Assembly: GCF_022836435.1 (NCBI RefSeq)
Contig: NZ_BQXC01000001.1
Location: 1,748,121 to 1,812,120 of the forward strand
DNA length: 64,000 bases
Direction: 5' to 3'
Origin: Nitrosomonas sp. PY1
Lineage (GTDB): Bacteria; Pseudomonadota; Gammaproteobacteria; Burkholderiales; Nitrosomonadaceae
Below the pieces are notes generated by a model. That model was not told the DNA's origin and searched no databases. It saw nothing but the letters and a program-made list of their open reading frames with translations. Of this stretch, positions 35,384 to 44,638 are shown in pieces; positions within the stretch are counted from its first letter, which is position 1; every line of letters begins with the position of its first letter. The position numbers and the translations under genes are program-made.

Positions 35384-38206
35384 CTAAATTTTGTCTCTGA
35401 AAGCCGCTTCTATCAACTCATTTTGGGTAAATTTATGCCTGGCTGCATAACCCACTGCCGGCGACGCGGCTGACACACGCAAAGCATAATCCAATATTTG
35501 ATTAGGCCACATATGCCGCAACAGATAATGTTGGATTCTATGCCAAGCGCCTTGATTGCCGGGCTCCTCTTGACACCATATCACTTCTTTCGCATTTTTG
35601 TAGCGATCAATCTCGGCCTGAAACTCTTGATGCGGAAATGGATATAATTGCTCCAGGCGAATAATCACCATATTGGTGATATTCTTCTCTTTCCTGTAAT
35701 TGATTAATTCATAGTAAATTTTTCCACTACAAACAATGATACGCCTAATTTTTTTAGCATCCAGATCATCCACCTCAGAAATTACTGGATAAAATTGCCC
35801 CTGAGCCAAATCTTCCAAACGCGATGTGGATTCCTTAAGTCGCAACATACTTTTTGGACTCATGATAATCAGCGGTTTACGTAATGGACGAATGACTTGC
35901 CTGCGTAACACATGAAACATTTGCGCGGGCGTAGAAGGAATACAAATCTGAATATTATAATCCGCGCAAAGCTGTAAGAATCGCTCAAGCCGGGCGGAAG
36001 AATGTTCAGGACCCATTCCTTCATAGCCATGTGGCAACATCATCACCAACCCACACAAACGCCCCCACTTAGCCTCACCGGAAGCAATAAATTGGTCAAT
36101 AACGACTTGCGCACCATTGACGAAATCGCCAAATTGCGCTTCCCATATGACTAATTCATTGGGTTGCGTTGTAGCATAACCGTATTCAAAACCAAGCACG
36201 GCTTCTTCGGATAACATTGAATCGATAACCACGAAATCAGCCTGCTGAGGATCAATATGGCATAACGGTACATAAATTCGCTCACCTTGATCCGTAACAA
36301 CTTGATCACGTATCACCGCATGGCGATGAAAAAAAGTACCACGTCCAGAATCCTGTCCGGTTAACCGAACACCATGGCCTTCCTGCAATAGAGAGGCATA
36401 AGCTAAATTTTCCGCCATACCCCAATCAACCAATAGCTTTCCTTCGCCCATCGCACGGCGATCCGTCATAATTTTCTCAACGCGCGAGTGCAACTTGAAA
36501 TCAGCAGGAACATCCGTTAAACGCTTGGCAAGCTTCTTTAGCGTCGCAAGCGAAATACCCGTTTTAATACTTTTGTTCCACTTAACCGGCTTTAAAAAGG
36601 GAGCCCACGCGCTGGTCGCTTTATGATCATAATAATGAACACTTTTATTGGGATTCGTCCCCGCGTCCATAGCTGTACGGTAGGCCTCAATCATAGCATC
36701 GGCATCTTCCTTACTGATGATACTTGCCGCAACCAATTTATCAATATACAACCTCATTGTACCGGGATGCTTATTGATGATTTGATACATACGCGGTTGT
36801 GTAACCATCGGTTCGTCTTGCTCGTTATGGCCTTGACGGCGAAAACACACCAAATCGATGACCACATCCTTGTGAAAGCGCATCCGAAAATCAAATGCCA
36901 ACTCTCCAACCATCAATACTGCTTCTGGATCATCGCCGTTCACATGAAAAATAGGCGCTTCAATCATTTTCGCCACATCCGTGCAATAAAATGTCGAACG
37001 GCTATCTCTTGTATCAGAAGTGGTAAACCCTATCTGGTTGTTAATAATGATATGCACCGTACCACCAGTGCCAAAACCCCGTGTTTGCGATAGATTCAGC
37101 GTTTCCATGACCACGCCCTGCCCTGCAAAAGCTGCGTCACCATGAATCAAGATCGGCATCACCTTATCGCCGACGAGATCTTTTAAAACATGTTGCCGCG
37201 CTCTCGCGGATCCTTCTACAACCGGATTGACGATTTCCAAATGCGAAGGGTTAAATGCCAAGGCTAGGCGCATCACCCCGCCTTGCGTCTGAATAGCTGA
37301 AGAAAAGCCTAGATGATACTTGACGTCACCGGATGGTAAATCGTGCGGTTGCGTTCCTTCGAACTCTTGGAATAAATTAGCTGGCATTTTCCCAAGCGTA
37401 TTGACCAATACATTCAACCGAGCACGATGTGCCATACCCATGACGATCTGCTGCACACCCGAGGCCCCTGCGCGTTGAATCAAGCCATCCAACAAAGGAA
37501 TTAGGCTTTCGTTACCTTCCCCTGAAAAACGTTTTTGTCCTACGTAGCGGCTGTGCAAGTAGCGTTCAAGCCCCTCTGCGGCTACCAACCGTTCTAAAAT
37601 ATGACGCTTATATTCATCGGAATAATTTGGAGTTGATCGCTGCCCTTCCAAACGTGCTTGTATCCATCGCTTTTGTTCCACCGAAGAAATATGCATATAT
37701 TCGGTACCGATAGAATTACAGTATGTATCGCGCAGAATCTGTAGTATATCGCGCAAGGTCGCATGTTCAGGACACACTAAAGAACCGCTGTTAAATACTT
37801 TATCTAAGTCCGCTTCGGTGAAACCATAATGAACCGGATCAAGCTCTGGCACATCAACCGGCTGAACCAATCCAAGCGGATCTAACTTTGCTTGGCTTAG
37901 TCCATGATATCGATAGGCGTTAATCAGTTGCAGTACGGCAACCTGCTTACGGTCATCCGACTCAATCGGTGCAACATCAACAATTTTTGGGGATTCTTCA
38001 GTCGTTTCATCGACTGCTACCGAAGCGCCATTGCTGGGTTGCAGATTGACTTCAACACTCGCCTGATCAGCCTGCATGGTATCGAAATAATCACGCCAGA
38101 TCGGCGCCACAGAATAAGGATCATGCAAATAATTATCATACAAAGCTTCGATAAAAGCAGCATTTTCCCCATACAAGACCGATTGATCGATTTTTGAACT
38201 ATTCAT
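35384..38206 (-). CDS. sucA: 2-oxoglutarate dehydrogenase E1 component SucA
   Basis: E1 decarboxylates 2-oxoglutarate with thiamine diphosphate and passes the succinyl group to SucB. The 940 residues are full length. They include the N-terminal E2/E3-binding part (FIEALYDNYLHDPYSVAPIW), the ThDP-binding HGDAAFAGQGVVMET region, RQGHNEQDEP, and the pyrimidine-binding C-terminal part (QAGEAWYG-type SGEAKWGRLCGLVMMLPHG, HSSARLERFLQL). In ammonia oxidisers the gene is present although activity is often reported as very low, which has been linked to obligate autotrophy. Confidence 0.96.
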   Translation of the reverse strand: MNSSKIDQSVLYGENAAFIEALYDNYLHDPYSVAPIWRDYFDTMQADQASVEVNLQPSNGASVAVDETTEESPKIVDVAPIESDDRKQVAVLQLINAYRYHGLSQAKLDPLGLVQPVDVPELDPVHYGFTEADLDKVFNSGSLVCPEHATLRDILQILRDTYCNSIGTEYMHISSVEQKRWIQARLEGQRSTPNYSDEYKRHILERLVAAEGLERYLHSRYVGQKRFSGEGNESLIPLLDGLIQRAGASGVQQIVMGMAHRARLNVLVNTLGKMPANLFQEFEGTQPHDLPSGDVKYHLGFSSAIQTQGGVMRLALAFNPSHLEIVNPVVEGSARARQHVLKDLVGDKVMPILIHGDAAFAGQGVVMETLNLSQTRGFGTGGTVHIIINNQIGFTTSDTRDSRSTFYCTDVAKMIEAPIFHVNGDDPEAVLMVGELAFDFRMRFHKDVVIDLVCFRRQGHNEQDEPMVTQPRMYQIINKHPGTMRLYIDKLVAASIISKEDADAMIEAYRTAMDAGTNPNKSVHYYDHKATSAWAPFLKPVKWNKSIKTGISLATLKKLAKRLTDVPADFKLHSRVEKIMTDRRAMGEGKLLVDWGMAENLAYASLLQEGHGVRLTGQDSGRGTFFHRHAVIRDQVVTDQGERIYVPLCHIDPQQADFVVIDSMLSEEAVLGFEYGYATTQPNELVIWEAQFGDFVNGAQVVIDQFIASGEAKWGRLCGLVMMLPHGYEGMGPEHSSARLERFLQLCADYNIQICIPSTPAQMFHVLRRQVIRPLRKPLIIMSPKSMLRLKESTSRLEDLAQGQFYPVISEVDDLDAKKIRRIIVCSGKIYYELINYRKEKNITNMVIIRLEQLYPFPHQEFQAEIDRYKNAKEVIWCQEEPGNQGAWHRIQHYLLRHMWPNQILDYALRVSAASPAVGYAARHKFTQNELIEAAFRDKI

Positions 38207-38234
38207 AAGTTAAACAAGTTTATTAAAAATCAAG

Positions 38235-39533
38235 CTATCTTTTACTATAGGCAGCCGGAATATCGCGCATCGTCGCTCCTTCATATAACTGACGAGGACG
38301 GCCAATCTTATAATCCGGATCAGAAACCATTTCGTTCCATTGCGCTACCCAACCGACCGTTCTCGCCATTGCAAAAATAGCGGTGAACATGATAGTAGGG
38401 ATACCTAATGCGCGTTGCACGATACCCGAATAAAAATCGACATTCGGATAAAGTTTTCTAGAAATAAAATAATCATCTTCCAACGCAATTTTCTCAAGTT
38501 GTAGCGCTAGCCTAAATAACCGATCATTATGTAACCCCAGTTCATTCAGAACTTCATGGCAAGTCTCCCGCATCAATTTAGCACGCGGATCAAAATTCTT
38601 ATAAACACGGTGACCGAATCCCATCAAACGATAATTGCTGTCTTTATCTTTGACGCGTTTGATATATTCGTCAATGCGCGATACATCGCCGATTTCTTCC
38701 AACATATTCAAGCAAGCTTCGTTCGCTCCGCCATGTGCCGGACCCCATAAACAAGAAATACCCGAAGAAACGCATGCAAACGGATTAGCGCCACTGGAAC
38801 CGACCAAACGCACCGTCGAAGTCGAAGCATTTTGCTCATGATCGGCATGCAAAATCAGAATACGATCCAATGCCCGCACAATCACAGGATTGGCGACATA
38901 TTCCTCCGAAGGCACAGAAAACATCATGTGTAAGAAGTTTTCCGCATAACTCAGGCTGTTCTTCGGATAAACATAGGGTTGGCCAATGTTATATTTATAG
39001 GCCATTGCTGCAATGGTCGGTAGCTTGGCAACCAATCGGAAAGCCGATTTTTGCCGATAATCCGGATCAGAAATATCCAATGCATCATGATAAAAAGCCG
39101 ACAATGCACCGACCACACCGACCATCACAGCCATTGGATGCGCATCGCGACGGAAACCGTTAAAAAACCGCACGAGTTGCTCGTGCAGCATTGAATGTTC
39201 TTTTATGATTGTATCGAAAGAATTCTTTTGCTCTGGCGTTGGCAGTTCACCATTCATCAACAGATAGCATACATCGATAAAATCGCAATGCATGGCCAAT
39301 TGTTCGATTGGATAGCCACGGTACAACAATATGCCTTTTTCACCATCGATGAATGTAATCGAAGATCTATTGCTGGCTGTGGATAAATAACCCGGATCAT
39401 AGGTAAACATACCGCTTTGCTTATGCAAAGCACGGATATCAATGACATCGGGGCCCATCGTTCCAGATAAAATCGGCAGCTCAATAGGCGCTGAACCATT
39501 ATTAAGATTTAAAGTTGCTGTTTTTTGTGCCAT
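38235..39533 (-). CDS. gltA: Citrate synthase GltA
   Basis: Condenses oxaloacetate and acetyl-CoA to citrate. The 432 residues fit the large, NADH-regulated bacterial type: an N-terminal beta domain, [35 protein letters not shown] with the substrate His, [19 protein letters not shown] with the catalytic His, [15 protein letters not shown], and [20 protein letters not shown] with the catalytic Asp nearby. It lies 28 bp before sucA and 87 bp after sdhE, so it is part of the TCA operon. Confidence 0.96.
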   Translation of the reverse strand: MAQKTATLNLNNGSAPIELPILSGTMGPDVIDIRALHKQSGMFTYDPGYLSTASNRSSITFIDGEKGILLYRGYPIEQLAMHCDFIDVCYLLMNGELPTPEQKNSFDTIIKEHSMLHEQLVRFFNGFRRDAHPMAVMVGVVGALSAFYHDALDISDPDYRQKSAFRLVAKLPTIAAMAYKYNIGQPYVYPKNSLSYAENFLHMMFSVPSEEYVANPVIVRALDRILILHADHEQNASTSTVRLVGSSGANPFACVSSGISCLWGPAHGGANEACLNMLEEIGDVSRIDEYIKRVKDKDSNYRLMGFGHRVYKNFDPRAKLMRETCHEVLNELGLHNDRLFRLALQLEKIALEDDYFISRKLYPNVDFYSGIVQRALGIPTIMFTAIFAMARTVGWVAQWNEMVSDPDYKIGRPRQLYEGATMRDIPAAYSKR

Positions 39534-39620
39534 ATTCTCTCCACCAGTTACTTACAATTGACCAGTATGCGCAATGCATACTTTATTTAAAGAATTCCCC
39601 AAAATACTACACGCAAAAAA

Positions 39621-39854
39621 TTAACTCTTTTGCAGTAGATTCAACACGATAAGTAAACGATTGTCTTTTAACACTTGCCGCCCTGTGATTAAATCCCATA
39701 AATCATTATCTGGCAAGTCAAGCAAACGCTCAAATTGCTCCAGTTGTTGATTATTTAATTGTAGGTAATAGGAATCTAGGAAGCGCTGCAGAATGATATC
39801 CAACTCAAGCATCCCACGCCGACAACGCCAGCGCGCCCGCTCAAACTCTTTCAT
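39621..39854 (-). CDS. sdhE: FAD assembly factor SdhE (succinate dehydrogenase flavinylation)
   Basis: A 77-residue protein that helps insert FAD into SdhA. The hallmark RGxxE motif is visible in [20 protein letters not shown] (about residues 9-28). It also has [21 protein letters not shown], the conserved second helix pair. It overlaps the end of sdhB by 4 bp (coupled translation). Its client sdhA is not in the window, since the sdhCDA genes are not upstream of sdhB here. Confidence 0.9.
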   Translation of the reverse strand: MKEFERARWRCRRGMLELDIILQRFLDSYYLQLNNQQLEQFERLLDLPDNDLWDLITGRQVLKDNRLLIVLNLLQKS

Positions 39855-40546
39855 ACCATTCTTTTAACCATCATGTCCTTAATTTTACCAATCGCGCTGG
39901 TTGGATTTAAACCTTTAGGGCATGCATCCGCACAATTCATAATAGAATGACAGCGAAATAACCGGTAAGGGTCTTCCAGATAATCCAATCGCTCGGCTGT
40001 CGCTTGATCACGGCTATCGGCTAGAAAACGATAAGCTTGTAGCAATCCCGCAGGACCCACGAATTTATCAGGATTCCACCAAAAAGATGGGCACGATGTC
40101 GTGCAACAAGCACATAAAATACATTCATACGCTCCGTCCAGTTTAGCCCGGTCTTCCGGAAATTGTAATCGCTCAGTCTCGGGCGGCGGATCATTATTGA
40201 TCAAGAAAGGTTTGATCGAGTGATATTGTTGATAGAATTGCGTCATATCAACAACCAAATCACGAATGACCGGCAATCCAGGCAAGGGACGGATTTCAAC
40301 TGGCTCTTTCAAACTACTGATCGGTGTGATGCACGCCAAGCCATTACGGCCATTGATGTTCATAGCATCCGAACCGCACACCCCTTCACGGCAGGATCGG
40401 CGCAAGCTCAAGCTATCATCTATCGACTTTATCCGTAGCAGTGCATCCAGCAGCATTTTGTCAGTACTGGATAACTGCACGTCATAATCGTGCATGTAAG
40501 GCTTTTCATCTTTATCGGGATCATAGCGGTAAATAGAAAATTTCAT
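39851..40546 (-). CDS. sdhB: Succinate dehydrogenase iron-sulfur subunit SdhB
   Basis: SdhB carries electrons from SdhA to the membrane anchor through three clusters. The [2Fe-2S] site is in [16 protein letters not shown] and NGLACITP. The [4Fe-4S] and [3Fe-4S] sites are in [16 protein letters not shown] and [17 protein letters not shown]. The start is the ATG at 40544-40546, because [13 protein letters not shown] is the family N-terminus and GGAG lies 7 bases upstream; a longer frame to 40588 does not fit. Length is 231 residues. Normally sdhA precedes sdhB, but here non-sdh sequence does, so the operon was broken or its start relocated. Confidence 0.95.
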   Translation of the reverse strand: MKFSIYRYDPDKDEKPYMHDYDVQLSSTDKMLLDALLRIKSIDDSLSLRRSCREGVCGSDAMNINGRNGLACITPISSLKEPVEIRPLPGLPVIRDLVVDMTQFYQQYHSIKPFLINNDPPPETERLQFPEDRAKLDGAYECILCACCTTSCPSFWWNPDKFVGPAGLLQAYRFLADSRDQATAERLDYLEDPYRLFRCHSIMNCADACPKGLNPTSAIGKIKDMMVKRMV

Positions 40547-40682
40547 GTCAGACTCCAAATGATAGGAAAGTTGCTTAGAAGCAATCACAATGACTCAGTA
40601 CAGTGCAGAGTATACAGATTTAAAACCAGATTAACATGTATGATTTTAGCGGGATCAAACAGCTCAGCTTGCAATACGCATT

Positions 40683-40832
40683 CTAAGCAACCTTCCTTTT
40701 CCCAATAGTCGAAAAAATCAAATCCTCAGAGGTGTTGCGATCAAATAAAACCGGATTAAGCTCTTTTTCAAGTGCTATCGGTGCCGCATCATCGATCGCC
40801 GTATGAATATGTTGAGAATTATAGTAACCCAT
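40683..40832 (-). pseudogene. Possible transposase C-terminal fragment
   Basis: A 49-codon minus-strand frame reads MGYYNSQHIHTAIDDAAPIA then LEKELNPVLFDRNTSEDL. The start resembles the C-terminal YYN..R.H.A...P segment of several DDE transposases. It has no other conserved feature, and no IS ends are seen. It lies between sdhB and the chromate-resistance genes, where a rearrangement has removed sdhCDA. The rest of 40547-40907 shows no gene. Confidence 0.3.
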
Positions 40833-40907
40833 CTAAGCATAATTCCGGCAAGGTCAACATGATGATTATCGATAATACCGTTATACTTATGCATGCAATT
40901 GATATCT

Positions 40908-41354
40908 CTAATAATTCCAGTTGTGCCGTTCTCCCCGAACATGACAACACCATGCATAGAGGGCGTCATACATTACCATTCCATGTGAAAGCATTTCATG
41001 GTCATCTTTAAAATTGTGCGACAAACCTAATGATATCGCCAATAGGCCAGCACACTGGGGAGTCAGTTCAAGACGATCCGTATCGGCACCACGCACGATG
41101 ACAGCCAAATCTTGAAGCGTTGGATTAGTCAGATTATATTTCTTGAGGAATGTATCAAAGCTGCATTCCTCGCCCACATGGGACAATTCGACATTCGGTA
41201 TATCAAATGGAATTGCACCAGTGGATTTAGCCACAGCTATTACACAATCGGACGGCACAAATAAGAATTCAGGCTCTTTGTCAATAAATCGAGTAATCAG
41301 CCAGGGACAGGCGATTCGATCAATTTTAGGGCGCTCGCGTGTGATCCATTTCAT
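40908..41354 (-). CDS. ChrB-like chromate resistance protein (C-terminal domain only)
   Basis: A 148-residue protein matching the ChrB C-terminal domain. It has MKWITRERPKIDRIACPWLI and TRFIDKEPEFLFVPSD at the start, VELSHVGEECSFDTFLKKYN in the middle, and SHGMVMYDALYAWCCHVRGE near the end. Full ChrB sensors add an N-terminal regulatory half that is absent here, so this is probably a stand-alone domain protein of the chromate-resistance set. It lies 8 bp downstream of chrA on the same strand. Conserved His, Asp and Cys may bind metal. Any regulatory role of the short form is unproven. Confidence 0.8.
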   Translation of the reverse strand: MKWITRERPKIDRIACPWLITRFIDKEPEFLFVPSDCVIAVAKSTGAIPFDIPNVELSHVGEECSFDTFLKKYNLTNPTLQDLAVIVRGADTDRLELTPQCAGLLAISLGLSHNFKDDHEMLSHGMVMYDALYAWCCHVRGERHNWNY

Positions 41355-41362
41355 AATTCACC

Positions 41363-42721
41363 TCACAGAAAAATCTTCAAAATTAACCCAGTGACCGCAC
41401 AGGCCGCTATGACTTCAATTACGTTGCGTTTAAAGCGAAACAGCGCGATAGCCGCCATCAAGGCAATTAAGGCCGATATCCAATCAAATGTGCCGGCAAA
41501 ACCATTCGGCCACAGCACATAATAGCCAAAGAACATGGCTAGGTTTAAGATGACCCCGACAACGGCTGCCGAGATCGCGGTCAGAGGCGCGGTAAATTTT
41601 AGATTACCGTGGGTGGATTCCACCAGCGAACCGCCGGCGAGAATGAAAATGAAAGACGGCAGAAAAGTAAACCACACCACCAGTGTCGCTGCAGCGGCTC
41701 CAGCTAGAAATAGCATGTCCGGACCAAATAGCGCATTTACATAGCCCCCAATGAAACCTACGAAAGCTACTACCATAATCAGCGGTCCCGGAGTAGCTTC
41801 GCCAAGTGCCAAACCATCAATCATCTGTGTTGGTGTGAGCCATTCGTAAAATCCAACCGCACCTTGATAAATGTAGGGCAATACCGCATAAGCTCCCCCA
41901 AAAGTCAGCAAAGCGGCTTTGGTAAAAAACCAACCCATCTGCGTCAATGTGTGATTCCACCCATAATTGGTTGTTAGCAGCACTATCGGCAGCAACCATA
42001 ACAAACCGCCAACCATCACTATCTTTGCCAACCGTGACCAAAGAAAACGCGCATGTTCTGGCGTCGGTGTGTGGTCATCAATCAATGCTGCACCATAAGA
42101 TTTGTTTGCCTGCCCATGCCCGCCACCAACCTTGAAATGGCTGGGTGAGACACGTCCACCTACATAGCCAATCAATGCCGCACTCGCGACAATGATCGGG
42201 AATGGAACATTTAGTGCGAAGATTGCAATAAATGAAGCTACTGCTATTGCCCATAGCAAATTATTTTTTAGCGTTCGCGAGCCAAGTCGATATGTTGCTT
42301 GCATCACAATAGCGGCTACCGCCGGTTTGATGCCATAAAATAGGCCAGCAACTATTGAAACATCGCCGAAAGCGATGTAAATCCATGAAAGTGCAATCAG
42401 AATAAATAAAGAAGGTAATACAAACAAGGTTCCGGCAAGGATTCCACCCCATGTACGATGCAACAGCCAACCGATATATATTGCAAGCTGCTGGGCTTCT
42501 GGCCCTGGTAGCATCATGCAGTAGTTGAGTGCATGCAAGAAACGTCGCTCTGAAATCCAACGCATCCGTTCGACTAAATCCTGATGCATGATGGCGATTT
42601 GGCCGGCTGGTCCTCCAAAGCTGATGAAGCCAAGCTTTAGCCAGTACCAGAAAGCCTGCGATAATGTAATTTGTTCAGGTGGTTGCGTGTTATCAAGAAA
42701 CTGTTGCTTCGGTACGTCCAT
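41363..42721 (-). CDS. chrA: Chromate efflux transporter ChrA
   Basis: A 452-residue inner-membrane transporter of the CHR family, two-domain long form. Domain 1 begins SQAFWYWLKLGFISFGGPAG and QIAIMHQDLVERMRWISERR, and domain 2 repeats the pattern around FTKAALLTFGGAYAVLPYIY. About ten to twelve membrane helices are visible. ChrA pumps chromate out of the cell, and chromate enters through sulfate transporters such as CysTWA. A -10-like TATAAT (minus strand, 42744-42749) and a very strong AAGGAGGAG just before the ATG support the start. It is cotranscribed with the ChrB-like gene. Confidence 0.93.
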   Translation of the reverse strand: MDVPKQQFLDNTQPPEQITLSQAFWYWLKLGFISFGGPAGQIAIMHQDLVERMRWISERRFLHALNYCMMLPGPEAQQLAIYIGWLLHRTWGGILAGTLFVLPSLFILIALSWIYIAFGDVSIVAGLFYGIKPAVAAIVMQATYRLGSRTLKNNLLWAIAVASFIAIFALNVPFPIIVASAALIGYVGGRVSPSHFKVGGGHGQANKSYGAALIDDHTPTPEHARFLWSRLAKIVMVGGLLWLLPIVLLTTNYGWNHTLTQMGWFFTKAALLTFGGAYAVLPYIYQGAVGFYEWLTPTQMIDGLALGEATPGPLIMVVAFVGFIGGYVNALFGPDMLFLAGAAAATLVVWFTFLPSFIFILAGGSLVESTHGNLKFTAPLTAISAAVVGVILNLAMFFGYYVLWPNGFAGTFDWISALIALMAAIALFRFKRNVIEVIAACAVTGLILKIFL

Positions 42722-42743
42722 TACTCCTCCTTGGAATTACCCA

Positions 42744-42749
42744 ATTATA
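42744..42749 (-). promoter_or_regulatory. -10 box of the chrA operon
   Basis: TATAAT on the minus strand lies 23 bases before the chrA ATG. The -35 region at the expected distance is weak (near GATCCT), which would fit regulated expression. A short inverted repeat, TCCTT and CAAGGA, lies upstream of it. Confidence 0.45.
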
Positions 42750-42904
42750 GAGCAGTCCTTGGACGAAGGATCGTCTTAAAGCGGGGAGGCTGCTTTATCC
42801 CCAATTGCGGCTATTGTCTACTTACCGGCGATAAAAAGCAATATAGCAAGATGGTCTTTTGTTGATTGGTAAGCGGCAATAAGATCATTCCCTGCCGCAT
42901 TTTT

Positions 42905-43371
42905 CTATGAATTGATAACCTCATGAATCCCAGCAGTGTATCCACAAACGAGCCCAGTCGCCAGAAACCCGCCTAGGCTGTGGCCGGGGTAACCGTGAAC
43001 GTTGGCTTCAATGTGCCATCGCTCAACCAGGTTTGAACTTGGGTTTTAAGGCTAGCATACTGTGGCTGCAATACCGTGGTGCCGAAGATTGCAATCGGTA
43101 AACCAGCAAAGATGTCACCTGGATCTGTGATTTCTGTGCCACGGATGGCTAGAAAAGTTTACTCAGTATTCTTATCGGCGAAAACTGTCGCTGACAAGCC
43201 GGTGGCTGGGTCATTGTATTGGGTTACTACGCGGTAGGTTGTTGCAAAGGTAATAGCTTGAACTTCAGAAAAACTTGCAAATACCAATGCTGCTCGATCT
43301 GGTGCCCCGGTATTCAAACTTGCATAAGCTGCTAATGCTAATTCAGCTTGTTTAAAGTATTCTTGATTCAT
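42905..43371 (-). pseudogene. Broken lipase-like gene (alpha/beta hydrolase with GHSLGG)
   Basis: The first frame (43371-43159) reads EYFKQAELALAAYASLNTGA and YRVVTQYNDPATGLSATVFA, a typical start of secreted class-3-type lipases. A TAA stops it at DKNTE. The same frame then reads TFLAIRGTEITDPGDIFAG and QVQTWLSDGTLKPTFTV, the next part of the family. At about 42985 a one- or two-base shift follows, and the other frame supplies PGHSLGGFLATGLV, with the nucleophile Ser. The gene then ends early, before the acid and His. So one nonsense codon, one frameshift and a truncation disable it. It lies 3 bp after the lipoprotein gene, its former operon partner. Confidence 0.75.
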
Positions 43372-43374
43372 TCT

Positions 43375-43824
43375 TTACCTCTCATCTATTTGGATAAAAA
43401 CACGCTGAACTAAAAACGAATCTGTAGCTTTATCAGGACATCTAAAACTTGATTCATGCCAAGGTCCTGGTATGTCACCACCTTTTCTCGCATAGCTAAT
43501 CGAGTCTCCAAGTATTTTTGAATCTGATCGTCTTATTATTTGAAAATGATCTCTTCGCATACTAGGATTTCCTTCCTTCAATTTCGAGACATTCCAAGCT
43601 AAGTAATATTCATCATCGTTATTTAGCTTTTGATATGGAAATGTAGTAATTTTTTGTGTGTATCGAACAAACTTCTCCGCTGGCAACTGCACCGTTTCAT
43701 ACACCTTAATCCCACCATCAATCGCGCAAAGCCGCCGCACTTCATCATCCAGTTGAGCTTTGCTCGGACCTGCACAGGCAGCAATAAGCGGTAGCATCGA
43801 TAAAAAAGCAAAGAAAGTTTTCAT
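43375..43824 (-). CDS. Putative lipoprotein next to a lipase pseudogene
   Basis: A 149-residue lipoprotein. I start at the ATG at 43822-43824, since MKTFFAFLSMLPLIAACAGP is a clear lipoprotein signal with Cys17 or so modified. The mature part has AQLDDEVRRLCAIDGGIKVY and ETVQLPAEKF, a family seen in Gram-negatives whose function is unknown. Two Cys (LCAIDG and FRCPD) may pair. The stop is 3 bp before the broken lipase gene, so it was probably its accessory or chaperone-like partner. Confidence 0.65.
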   Translation of the reverse strand: MKTFFAFLSMLPLIAACAGPSKAQLDDEVRRLCAIDGGIKVYETVQLPAEKFVRYTQKITTFPYQKLNNDDEYYLAWNVSKLKEGNPSMRRDHFQIIRRSDSKILGDSISYARKGGDIPGPWHESSFRCPDKATDSFLVQRVFIQIDER

Positions 43825-44017
43825 ATCGCAAGTCTCCATTGGAAGGTGATCTTCGTTCTAGCTTCAGTCAGTGTTAATGACAGAAGCACAATACATCGCA
43901 ATCATTTGATACTCAATGATTTATTAAAAAATTTTATTCAGTGATACCGGACGCATCAACCAAGTTATTGGGTTTATTAGGTGTGAGGTTTAGCGGTAGC
44001 GTGAAGTAGTCGTGCGG

Positions 44018-44112
44018 ACAAATCCACAAAAAGAATGAAGATAGCCCAAATCCTGTTACATAAGTTGCACATACGACCCTCCACGTTGCAACTTGGATTA
44101 TTTTGGATTTGT
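44018..44112. repeat. Nested inverted repeats beside the tRNA gene
   Basis: Outer arms ACAAATCCA (44018-44026) and TGGATTTGT (44104-44112) are exact inverse copies. Inside them AAGTTGCA (44062-44069) and TGCAACTT (44087-44094) form a second perfect pair. The element ends 14 bp from the 3' end of tRNA-Ser. It may be a MITE-like insertion or a structured 3' region. The rest of 43840-44125 shows no gene. Confidence 0.4.
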
Positions 44113-44125
44113 GCGAATAAAAGAT

Positions 44126-44215
44126 TGGCGGAGGCGGTGAGATTCGAACTCACGGTAGAGTCACCCCTACGGCAGTTTTCAAGACTGCTGCCTTAAACCG
44201 CTCGGCCACACCTCC
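44126..44215 (-). tRNA. tRNA-Ser (anticodon UGA)
   Basis: A 90-base minus-strand tRNA including CCA. The acceptor stem GGAGGTG pairs with CGCCTCC (one G-U), followed by discriminator G and encoded CCA. The anticodon loop is CTTGAAA in the stem CAGT/ACTG, so the anticodon is TGA. A long variable arm, TTCGAATC in the T loop, and the length are typical of tRNA-Ser. It decodes UCA and, by wobble, other UCN codons. Confidence 0.95.
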
Positions 44216-44511
44216 GAATTGAGGCCTGTATCATACCTTTATGTCGTGCAATTGACTAGCCTAAAAACAAAGATCTTTGCAGCAGTGACTTTGGTTTGAT
44301 TTTCGCCGCTTTCTCTCTATGGTTATGCCTCACCGGCAGTTAACCGCGCTACGATTTCTATCAAACAATGGATAAGACTATTTTTCCGGCAGGAATGCCT
44401 GCGTACAAGTATCTAATCGCTTCTTGAAAATATGGTCCCTGAATTTTCTACTCTTTAAAATTTTTCCAGTATGGTAATCTGGCTCTTCTAAGAAATTACT
44501 GAATAATCCTC

Positions 44512-44585
44512 ATGCATCACTCCGAGCGAAGTGAAGAATCTTATACAATCGATAGGGTAGATTTTTTATCCTATTCCAAATGACA
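44512..44585. repeat. Diverged inverted-repeat element related to AGATTCTTCxCTTCGCTC repeats
   Basis: The left arm (44512-44541) contains CACTCCGAGCGAAGTGAAGA, and the right arm (44559-44585) AGATTTTTTATCCTATTCCA. Read inverted, the left arm is AGATTCTTCACTTCGCTCGG, which aligns with the right arm with mostly C-to-T differences. AGATTCTTCGCTTCGCTC-like repeats recur in many bacterial genomes. This copy looks old and decayed. The rest of 44216-44638 holds no gene. Confidence 0.35.
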
Positions 44586-44638
44586 ATTACTCAGAATTTT
44601 CTTAATCTCAAAGTCTTATATTTTTTCCTAGGTGGTAT

